From: Brumimicrobium mesophilum
Lineage (GTDB): Bacteria; Bacteroidota; Bacteroidia; Flavobacteriales_D; Crocinitomicaceae
DNA length: 64,000 bases
Assembly: GCF_003025005.1 (NCBI RefSeq)
Contig: NZ_PVSS01000007.1
Span: 1 to 64,000, forward strand
Reading direction: 5' to 3'
In this document: positions 53,727 to 61,378 of the stretch, piece after piece
Position numbering within the stretch: position 1 is the stretch's first letter
Layout of the letters: each line of letters begins with the position of its first letter
Translations under genes and position numbers: made by a program
The notes under the pieces: model-generated
What the model was told of the DNA's origin: nothing
What the model saw: the letters and a program-made list of their open reading frames with translations, nothing else
Databases searched by the model: none

Positions 53727-54731
53727 TTAGTAACTCCAAACGTCGTGTTCAATGTTTCTAATCTTTTCCGTAATTTTTTGAGATTCCATAAGTGCATCTA
53801 CACCAACTCTGAATTTTTCAACACTTCTATCATAGACATTTTCTTCCTTGTAAATGAAAGAACTAAATCTACGTTTCATGAAGTAATCATCAAAACTCAT
53901 CCAGCTTGAACCATTAGACTCATTGTAAACAAAGTAATTGTTAAACACATATCTACAGTCAGTAGGGAAGTAGAGCCAGAACATTGTCCATGTTCCACCA
54001 ATATTACCATTATCATCTTTCATATGTCTAACTGGTGCTATACCTAAAATTCTAACATCCATTACTGATCTTTGCTTATCAAAAATCCAATCTTCTTTCA
54101 ATCTGTATTGAATGATGTCTGAAGATGTATACCAAATTGTATCTCGTGGAGGATAAACATAGTTACCAACTGCATCAATTGAATCTTGTCCATATACATT
54201 TAAATATGGGTCAATTGGCATGTCTCCAAGCTTCGCTAAATAGTACGACAACTCTTCTTTATATGCCGGGTCTGTAGCATAGTTCAGACCTTGAGCAGGG
54301 ATAATTGGATATTTAAATTTGTCGCCATCTTTAACTGAAGGTCTAATTGGATTATAATCAGAATATACAGTTAAATCCCCCGATAGAATATGTTGACGAA
54401 TAATTGTCCACAAACTCCATCTGTTATCATTACGGATCCATTCTACTTCTCCAGTTAATGGATCAGGATTACTGAATTCATCTAAAGGATAATATAATGG
54501 ACGATTAATCTTTTCACGAAGGTCAATAGCTCTCCATACACGTCTGCTCCATAGTGCATCCGCTTCACGGATATATGGATAAGGAATCAGACGTTTAGTC
54601 GGAATGTTTGATTTAAGGTAGACCCCATCAATAACGCCTGTTTCAGTACGGCTATTTATAGGCCCACCATTGATTTGAGCGAAAGTGCTCAAACTAAAAA
54701 CCAATAGTGTACAAAGCATTAAATTCTTCAT
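53727..54731 (-). CDS. gldN: Gliding motility/T9SS protein GldN
   Basis: GldN is a periplasmic partner of the lipoprotein GldK in the ring of the type IX secretion system. The 334-residue protein has a signal peptide (MKNLMLCTLLVFSLSTFAQ), then DGVYLKSNIPTKRLIPYPYIREADALWSRRVWR and IDLREKINRPLYYP, the GldN/PorN signature, and DVRILGIAPVRHM. It is the last gene of gldK-gldL-gldM-gldN, 19 bases after gldM, with a terminator 20 bases beyond its stop. Confidence 0.95.
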   Translation of the reverse strand: MKNLMLCTLLVFSLSTFAQINGGPINSRTETGVIDGVYLKSNIPTKRLIPYPYIREADALWSRRVWRAIDLREKINRPLYYPLDEFSNPDPLTGEVEWIRNDNRWSLWTIIRQHILSGDLTVYSDYNPIRPSVKDGDKFKYPIIPAQGLNYATDPAYKEELSYYLAKLGDMPIDPYLNVYGQDSIDAVGNYVYPPRDTIWYTSSDIIQYRLKEDWIFDKQRSVMDVRILGIAPVRHMKDDNGNIGGTWTMFWLYFPTDCRYVFNNYFVYNESNGSSWMSFDDYFMKRRFSSFIYKEENVYDRSVEKFRVGVDALMESQKITEKIRNIEHDVWSY

Positions 54732-54750
54732 GACTTTTCTTTTTTATCTA

Positions 54751-56460
54751 TTACTTAACTGTGTAAACAGCGTTTTGTCTTTTGACTTTCCCGCTTGGCT
54801 CTCTGTAGTTTGTTACAATGGTAATCATATTACCAGATGTAGCATTAGCCATTATTCTTAGTGCAGCTCCTGTAAGATTAGAACCAGTACCTTTCTCAGG
54901 TCTTGGTGCTCCTGATACACTTACCTCCCAAGAAATAACTCCAAATACAGCTTCCAATGGAATTTCTGGTGGATATCCAGCGAATAATTGTCTAGAAGCC
55001 CTAATCTGTGCAGATGTAGCAGATGATCCATCTGTAATACGACCTAAGCTAATTGAAGGCTTAGGCAAATCTTGAACACGGAATTTAAAACTTCCTAAGT
55101 TACTGCTTGACCCATCTTCTGCAACCCCTGCAATGTTAATTGTTGCTTCTCTACCAGCTCCTGGTGATGCAATATATCCTTTTGCAGATTTACTTAACGT
55201 TACATTTCCACCATTAGAAAGTGAGTAGTTAGGGAATCCTGATGCTGCTCCTTCTACTTGGTTACTGTAACCTCTGTATAGTACATTCATTTGAGGTAGA
55301 GAAACTGTTCCTGATGGTTTACCAACTGTATAGTTGAATTCCCATGGTTTAAAGTTTATCTCACCTTTTTCCTTAACACCAATTGCACCAGAAACTACAT
55401 AATTTCCTGGAGAACCAGAGTCCAATTTAATAGTACCAGTTGTTTGTTTCCAATTGTCTGGATTTAGTTCATTAATACCATATTTAAGTGGTGCTACTTC
55501 AGTTGAATCCCAAGCAGCAATCATAACGTGTAGATTCAATGAATCTCCTGCATTAATATATCCTGTTCTTGCGAATGGTAAAGCCTCAATTTTGTTAAAG
55601 TTAAACGTAGGTGCATCAACTTTAGAAAGCATAAACTCTGCAGCTGTACTTTCACTATTTAATACATCTAATTTAAGTGCAGTAAACATAGCTGCTGCTG
55701 CAACTATTGGTGCATGGTCAAACATTGCTGATGGCCATGGCACATCCTTACTTTTTCCTGCATCTTTAACAGAAATCATAGCAGGTAACGTCATCGAACG
55801 ATAATAATTAGCAATTCTTGATGTATCTTCCGGGTTTGCTGTTTTTAAAGCATCAGCTAATCCAGAAATATCATCAGGTGCTGTAAATGTGTAAACTTTA
55901 CTTCCGCTAATGTAATTCCCCATCAATTCTGCAATAGAATTTCTGTATTCATTCATTTTAGTTAATATCGCTAAACCTCTTTCTTTTGGTTTCATTGGAT
56001 TACCACCTATGAACATTTCCGTAGGAACGTCATAATTGTCCATCGCTTGAATTTCCATTAAAGGTCTAAGCTCTGTAATATTACCATCTTGGTCAATTTT
56101 ATCTTTGTTTACCCAGTCTACTCCTTCAACTTTAGTGATCATATCATTTGATTCAGAGAGAATATAATGAATAATCTTTTTAGTATGTGAATTCAAAGTA
56201 TCTGCTTTACCTTGCCATAAGTCGATAACTTTTGTATCTGCTTTTGGATCAGTAAGGATTGCTGCTCTTTTACTTTCGAACGTACCATAAACATTTCCGG
56301 TAGCGTTGTCAATTATAACACCACTAGATTCTAGTTTGTCATTGATAGTAACAAAAGCGGCGATAATCTCTTTAGACACGTTAAGTGCCAAAAGAGCAGT
56401 CAATACGAGATACATCATCCCGATCATCTTCTGTCTTGGGGTTTCTTTTCCTCCTGCCAT
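54751..56460 (-). CDS. gldM: Gliding motility/T9SS motor protein GldM
   Basis: GldM forms a dimer that, with GldL, makes the proton-driven motor of the type IX secretion system and spans the periplasm. The N-terminus MAGGKETPRQKMIGMMYLVL is the family hallmark, with the single membrane helix at about residues 11-30. The rest (about 35-569) forms the D1-D4 periplasmic domains; LPFARTGYINAGDSLNLHVM and the C-terminal Ig-like end are recognisable. Slightly longer than the roughly 513 residues of F. johnsoniae. 64 bases after gldL. Confidence 0.95.
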   Translation of the reverse strand: MAGGKETPRQKMIGMMYLVLTALLALNVSKEIIAAFVTINDKLESSGVIIDNATGNVYGTFESKRAAILTDPKADTKVIDLWQGKADTLNSHTKKIIHYILSESNDMITKVEGVDWVNKDKIDQDGNITELRPLMEIQAMDNYDVPTEMFIGGNPMKPKERGLAILTKMNEYRNSIAELMGNYISGSKVYTFTAPDDISGLADALKTANPEDTSRIANYYRSMTLPAMISVKDAGKSKDVPWPSAMFDHAPIVAAAAMFTALKLDVLNSESTAAEFMLSKVDAPTFNFNKIEALPFARTGYINAGDSLNLHVMIAAWDSTEVAPLKYGINELNPDNWKQTTGTIKLDSGSPGNYVVSGAIGVKEKGEINFKPWEFNYTVGKPSGTVSLPQMNVLYRGYSNQVEGAASGFPNYSLSNGGNVTLSKSAKGYIASPGAGREATINIAGVAEDGSSSNLGSFKFRVQDLPKPSISLGRITDGSSATSAQIRASRQLFAGYPPEIPLEAVFGVISWEVSVSGAPRPEKGTGSNLTGAALRIMANATSGNMITIVTNYREPSGKVKRQNAVYTVK

Positions 56461-56524
56461 TTGTAATTAAATTTTAAGAATTAATTTATTAATTAATGTT
56501 TCGAATATTCTGTTGGTTCAGCTA

Positions 56525-57343
56525 TTAACCTTTAACAGTCATTGCTTTCAACATATTACCGTAAACATTATTTAAGTCTGTTAAGTTCTTAGCTAACATT
56601 GACATATTTTCTTTGTAAATTTTTGTGTCTTTAGTAGATTCAGAAAGGTTTTGCATCATTTCTGTAACTTGACCTTGGAATTTCTCAGTTGCTTCTAAGT
56701 GAGAAGAAGAACCTTTTAATTGTAATTCATATACATTATTCAATGCTGATAAATTTTTAGAAACTTTCTGCATTTGCTCACCGAATGATTGTCCTTCTTC
56801 AGTTGAAGATGTCATTCCTGAAATAGCCACTGATGCTCTTTCGTAAGATTCTGATAATTTAGAAACTTTGTCAGAAGCAGACTGTAAACTACTTACATAA
56901 GAATCTGTTGCCGCTGCAGCAGATGTAACACCTTTCAATTGTGCTGCATTATCACCTAATGCTTTCATTCCTTCACCTAAACGCTCTAATAATGCGCTGT
57001 CAATTTTAGCATCTTGAAGCATGTTGTCAAGTTCTCCGGTTATACCAGAACCACCTTGATTTCCACCTCTTCCTCTACCCACTTGTAATTCTGATGGATC
57101 AAAATTCTCATCATTTCCTAAAGCTAATTCAGGATATACAAGCTCCCAATTTGGATCTTCATGTATTGGCTCAAATGCTGAGAATATAAAGATAATTGCT
57201 TCAGCTCCAAGTCCAATAACAAGCATTGGTCCGGCACCTGGCCAGTGCATAATTTTAAATAATGCACCAAGTATTACTACTGCAGCTCCAATACCATACA
57301 GCTTTGCCATAAAATTTTTCCATCCTTTACTTCCTGGTTTCAT
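56525..57343 (-). CDS. gldL: Gliding motility/T9SS motor protein GldL
   Basis: GldL is the proton channel partner of GldM. The 272-residue protein has two N-terminal membrane helices (about 15-33 and 38-57) joined by HWPGAGP, with a glutamate at 48 inside helix 2, the position proposed to carry protons in characterised GldL/PorL. The cytoplasmic tail is Gly/Asn-rich then helical with coiled-coil character (LERLGEGMKALGDNAAQLKG). 60 bases after gldK. Confidence 0.95.
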   Translation of the reverse strand: MKPGSKGWKNFMAKLYGIGAAVVILGALFKIMHWPGAGPMLVIGLGAEAIIFIFSAFEPIHEDPNWELVYPELALGNDENFDPSELQVGRGRGGNQGGSGITGELDNMLQDAKIDSALLERLGEGMKALGDNAAQLKGVTSAAAATDSYVSSLQSASDKVSKLSESYERASVAISGMTSSTEEGQSFGEQMQKVSKNLSALNNVYELQLKGSSSHLEATEKFQGQVTEMMQNLSESTKDTKIYKENMSMLAKNLTDLNNVYGNMLKAMTVKG

Positions 57344-57403
57344 AGTTTTTAATTTTTAAGGTTTAACGATTTATTTATTTGTTTTATTTACTTGATTTAA
57401 CTA

Positions 57404-58948
57404 TTATCTCAATTGAAGATCTTGATCTAATTCTTCACCTCCTTCTTTTGAGAAATCTTTACCACCTCTTCCAAGGTGAGTTGCTACTGATCTAAACCCT
57501 ATGTAAGATTTAGCAGTATCTTGGTATTCATATGATCTTGTACCGTTTTGTAAATAGTAACCTATATCTTTCCAAGATCCTCCACGAATAACTTTTCTTT
57601 TCATTGCAGGTGGATCCCAGTCTAATGCGTTATAACGGTATTCAGGATTCATATCATGTGCCATTTCGTACATTGATTCGTCATAGGCAGTCTCACACCA
57701 TTCAGCTACGTTTCCAGCCATACAATATAAACCAAATCCATTTGGATTATAAGAGTATGCTTTTACAGTTTGTGTTCCACCATCTTCAGCATAACGACCT
57801 CTCATTGGTTTGAAGTTTCCTAAGAAACAACCAGCCGAGTTACGAATGTATGGACCTCCCCAAGGGTATGGTGATAAATCTAAATCCCCTCTTGATGCTC
57901 TTTCCCATTCAGCTTCACTTGGTAAACGGAAGTCGTGAACATATATCTCACCCATTGATTCTAACCAACCATTCAATAATTGAGTTCTCCATATGTTAAA
58001 GGCCCTAGCTTGTTGCCAAGTAACACCAACTACAGGATAGTTATCATAAGCAGGGTGCCAGAAGTACATTTTAGAAATGTCATCATTGAATGAGTAAGTA
58101 AAGTCTCTCACCCACACTAATGTATCTGGATAAACATTGATTGTTTCATCAATTACAAAACGTTGTCTATTGTTATGACCACGAATAGCATTGTTTTGTC
58201 CTAATTTGTTTGGATTCCCCAAATCAAGATCTTGACCTGTTTTATCACCTGTGAAAGAATCATCGGCAGTTCGTAAAGTTCTGTGATCTAAATTTTCTTT
58301 AATTCCTTGGTTATTGTATCCATCAGGAATGATGTTTACATTTCCTTTTCGAGCAGCTTCAACAATATCAATCCAGAAATACTTGAAATTAAGTTTTCTC
58401 ACATCGATTTCTTTCCTTTGGTAGAAACGCTGTGCAGATGGATAATACATCTCAGAAAGCAATGGAACTAATTCTTCATCTTCATAAGAAAATTCTCTAT
58501 CCCAATTCAAAGAGAATTTATCAACGTTCTGAAAACGATCACTTGATTCATATTCTACCCATTCCATGATTCCTTCATCATAATATTCCTCCTGGTAATT
58601 AAGGTAACGATCAGCTTCTTCGTCTTCTTCGATGTTTTCATAAATCATTCGACGAGCTATTGAATCCCTTACCCAATGAACAAATTGACGATATTCGTTA
58701 TTTGTGATCTCAGTTTGATCCATATAGAAGGCAGAGATTGTCACTGTCTTCGAAATAGACTGATGCAAAAAAGGAACATCTTCATCATTTTGACCCATGA
58801 TGTAAGAACCTTGAGGAATGTAAACCATTCCAAGCGGAACTTCTGGGTAGTAGACTTGTCTACCTTGAACCCCAGTTAAATGACCTGATCTTGTACTACA
58901 AGAAGCAAGCATTAAACTGATTAAACCTATAATTAATAATTTCTTCAT
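57404..58948 (-). CDS. gldK: Gliding motility/T9SS lipoprotein GldK
   Basis: GldK is the outer-membrane lipoprotein that forms a ring with GldN. From ATG 58948 there is a lipobox LASC (Cys17), then a formylglycine-generating-enzyme-like (FGE-sulfatase) domain: GMVYIPQGSYIMGQNDEDVP, QTEITNNEYRQFVHWV, YPVVGVTWQQARAFNIWR, LPSEAEWERASRG and the final VIRGGSWKD with IGFRSVATHLG. No cysteine pair typical of active FGE is obvious, consistent with a structural role. The frame is open to 58978, but the lipoprotein signal favours 58948. It is the first gene of the gldKLMN operon. Confidence 0.95.
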   Translation of the reverse strand: MKKLLIIGLISLMLASCSTRSGHLTGVQGRQVYYPEVPLGMVYIPQGSYIMGQNDEDVPFLHQSISKTVTISAFYMDQTEITNNEYRQFVHWVRDSIARRMIYENIEEDEEADRYLNYQEEYYDEGIMEWVEYESSDRFQNVDKFSLNWDREFSYEDEELVPLLSEMYYPSAQRFYQRKEIDVRKLNFKYFWIDIVEAARKGNVNIIPDGYNNQGIKENLDHRTLRTADDSFTGDKTGQDLDLGNPNKLGQNNAIRGHNNRQRFVIDETINVYPDTLVWVRDFTYSFNDDISKMYFWHPAYDNYPVVGVTWQQARAFNIWRTQLLNGWLESMGEIYVHDFRLPSEAEWERASRGDLDLSPYPWGGPYIRNSAGCFLGNFKPMRGRYAEDGGTQTVKAYSYNPNGFGLYCMAGNVAEWCETAYDESMYEMAHDMNPEYRYNALDWDPPAMKRKVIRGGSWKDIGYYLQNGTRSYEYQDTAKSYIGFRSVATHLGRGGKDFSKEGGEELDQDLQLR

Positions 58949-58992
58949 TCTACTCGTTTTTACTTTCCGATTTACCAAATTTAATATTAGGG

Positions 58993-59000
58993 CAAATATA
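58993..59000 (-). promoter_or_regulatory. Possible -7 box of the gldKLMN operon
   Basis: TATATTTG on the minus strand matches TAnnTTTG, 44 bases before the gldK start. A second match, TAAATTTG, lies at 58976-58983. A -33 TTG at ideal distance is missing, so the assignment is tentative. Confidence 0.4.
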
Positions 59001-59057
59001 CTTGTGACTGTTATAACGGAAAAGCTACCAAAATGGTTACAGATTATTTTTAAGTTA

Positions 59058-59984
59058 TTACAAATACCTTGGATTTCTTGCCTTTGTAATTGGAATTGGA
59101 GGCAATGGATAACAATATTTAACCATTACTTCATGTGTTCCTGCAGAGATACTAGAGATCCTGTTTGTTGTGATGTCATATGAATAACCAAACGTAAATG
59201 AACTCCAGTTAAATCCTGCCATGATTCCAATTGCATCAGTTGTTCTATAAGTTAAACCTGCATACATTACATTGTTCCATAATGCACGAATATTGATGTC
59301 TGCACTAAGAAAATTTAAATCTGTTCTAATTAAACCATTTCCTTCAAGTCCTAGTTCACTAATACCAAATGCTTGATCCATTCTGTAACCTCCCATTGCA
59401 TAATAATGACGTGCTGTATTGAAGTTCAATTGGTCAATTTCAGCTGCCGGAAGATGAGTACTAGATATACCGGCATACCATCCTGTCTCATGCATGTAAT
59501 ACAAACCAAAATTTGCATCTAATGTTGCTTGAGATGTAGAAGTTGGCAATGAAGGGTCAGTATCAATTCCATCAGGTGTTACCCAAGTTGGAGCCATTCC
59601 AAAGCTGTTTAGACCAATTGCTGCACCTATTCCTAAAGTACCATTTGCAAGAGCTAAGTGGTATGAATAGTTTAAAGTCACATTGTTTTGTCTAGAATAT
59701 CCAATTGCATCGTGATAAAATGATATTCCGGCTGCACTAGGGAAGTATTGAGATAAATTTGCCTCTGCATTAGCTAAGACTGAATTTGGTGCTCCATTAA
59801 ACTTGTCCCACTGATTTCGGTAAATCATTGTACCACAGGCTTGGTGTGACATCCCAACACCAGTTGCTCCGGGGTTAATACTCATCTTGTCGAATATAAA
59901 ATGCGTCAAGGTCTTGTCCTGCTGGCCGTATGTGTAAAATACCGCAGAGGAAATTAAAATTGAAATAAGTAAAAGTCTTTTCAT
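59058..59984 (-). CDS. PorP/SprF family T9SS outer-membrane protein
   Basis: The 308-residue protein has a signal peptide (MKRLLLISILISSAVFYTYG) and the PorP/SprF pattern: LTHFIFDKMSINPGATGVGM, then YRNQWDKFNGAPNSVLANAE and GISFYHDAIGYSRQNNVTLNYSYH, with the GGYRMDQ and FTFGYSYDI strands later. In this family members form outer-membrane barrels; SprF helps secrete type B cargo such as SprB, PorP is required for the Porphyromonas system. Which one this is cannot be said. It lies immediately upstream of gldK on the same strand, 109 bases away. Confidence 0.9.
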   Translation of the reverse strand: MKRLLLISILISSAVFYTYGQQDKTLTHFIFDKMSINPGATGVGMSHQACGTMIYRNQWDKFNGAPNSVLANAEANLSQYFPSAAGISFYHDAIGYSRQNNVTLNYSYHLALANGTLGIGAAIGLNSFGMAPTWVTPDGIDTDPSLPTSTSQATLDANFGLYYMHETGWYAGISSTHLPAAEIDQLNFNTARHYYAMGGYRMDQAFGISELGLEGNGLIRTDLNFLSADINIRALWNNVMYAGLTYRTTDAIGIMAGFNWSSFTFGYSYDITTNRISSISAGTHEVMVKYCYPLPPIPITKARNPRYL

Positions 59985-60137
59985 ATATAGCTTTTTTTCA
60001 ACGGTTTATGCTTAAGATACATCACTATGTTGTTGCATCAGTCGACTAAAGTAGTTAAAATTCTGTAAATAGTAAATAAATAAAATGGTAAATGATGTTT
60101 TTTTTGAAAATTCATGTGTTTTTCAGGAAGTTAAAAG

Positions 60138-61292
60138 CTAAACTAATTTTTGATATGTTTTCCACCATAAATCAGGTACCTCTCCTTTCATAGATTCTTG
60201 ATATGTGTCATAGCTACATGGAATCATTTGATGACGCATAAACTTAGATTTTTTTGAACCTGGGTAAGGCACCTCAATCCACCATCTTCCTGATTTATTG
60301 CTTTTATAAAAAACAATTTCTTCATTTAATTCTTCAAGGAATACTCTAAATTTTGTGTAAGATTTTTTACTTCCGATTGGAAAATCCCCTTTTCTATGTG
60401 CGTAGCCTTCATTAAAGTACCATATTAATTGTGCTACTAGTTCATCTGTTACTTTATGGTCATTGCTGTAATAATTGAATATTCCAAAACTTGAAAGCTT
60501 ATCACTTATTCCTGCATATCTTGTTAGTTGACAAGATTCGTTCGCAAATAGTCCGTTTGGAGCACTATAATTGTTGTTTTGAAGGTCACTTGCTCTAATG
60601 CTTGATAAATCGAAACTCAATATATCAGTATTACGCATATAAGGCTCTGCTAATTGAATAGACTGGTTGATTTCTCCTAATCTGCAAACGTCAAAATAAA
60701 GTTCATTGAATAGGTCTAATGTTTTATTTGAAATATAATGGTTTTGTGCGCCAATATTCGTAAAGTTAAACAGAAAACAAGGCTTATGTAGTAAAACATG
60801 ACTTAACCAACCATCATGTGTAACTTCTTTTTCTATATCGCCAAGGTCTAATTTGTTGTCTATGGAAGTTAAGTTAACCATTTGTTCTAATTGCTCATAG
60901 GCAGAATAAATCGCATTGGTTATGTCCTGAGTACCACCGATTATAATAGGAATGATATCTTTTTTTATTAATTCTTGACAAACGGTTTGAATAGCATAGG
61001 CTGTGTCCTTTAATTCTTTTCCAGGTACAATAGTCCCTAAATCGTAAATCGTGTGTGTCCAGTGGACTCCATTGAATAGTTTATACAACTGACTTCTGAA
61101 ATTATTCTTGAAATCAACATTGATTTTTTCTGAATGATTTCTGTATTCTGGAACATAGATAATTGCTGTTCCTTTTTTGTCAATGGTGGGAAAGTGACCT
61201 TCAGTATTAATAAGGATAGAATTGCCGAGCATTTCCTCAGCATATGTTTCATTTAGAGGAATGCTTTGAAAGTAAAGGGAAATGTCTTTCAT
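60138..61292 (-). CDS. Arginase-fold (formimidoylglutamase-like) protein with degraded metal site
   Basis: The 384-residue protein aligns by pattern with the arginase/agmatinase/formimidoylglutamase family: PIIIGGTQDI (119-124), SIDNKLDLGD (143-152) and SFDLSSIRASD (226-236) occupy the places of GGDHS, SFDAHxDxxD and SFDxDxxDP. Several of the manganese ligands are changed: His in GGDHS is Gln122, His in DAHxD is Lys147 and the second Asp of DxD is Ser230. It may therefore be catalytically dead. The longer frame to 61343 overlaps a terminator, so 61292 is chosen as the start. It sits between topA and porP/sprF-gldKLMN, all on minus strand. Confidence 0.72.
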   Translation of the reverse strand: MKDISLYFQSIPLNETYAEEMLGNSILINTEGHFPTIDKKGTAIIYVPEYRNHSEKINVDFKNNFRSQLYKLFNGVHWTHTIYDLGTIVPGKELKDTAYAIQTVCQELIKKDIIPIIIGGTQDITNAIYSAYEQLEQMVNLTSIDNKLDLGDIEKEVTHDGWLSHVLLHKPCFLFNFTNIGAQNHYISNKTLDLFNELYFDVCRLGEINQSIQLAEPYMRNTDILSFDLSSIRASDLQNNNYSAPNGLFANESCQLTRYAGISDKLSSFGIFNYYSNDHKVTDELVAQLIWYFNEGYAHRKGDFPIGSKKSYTKFRVFLEELNEEIVFYKSNKSGRWWIEVPYPGSKKSKFMRHQMIPCSYDTYQESMKGEVPDLWWKTYQKLV

Positions 61293-61331
61293 AATTGAAG
61301 TCTCGTCGAGGGTAAGTTTATTTCTTAAAAT

Positions 61332-61367
61332 AAAAGACTGCATCCAATTTAATGAATGCAGTCTTTT
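61332..61367 (-). terminator. topA terminator
   Basis: AAAAGACTGCAT pairs with ATGCAGTCTTTT around a 12-base loop. On the minus strand it lies 12 bases past the topA stop. It also helps fix the start of the next gene at 61292. Confidence 0.85.
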
Positions 61368-61378
61368 TAAATTGCTTT

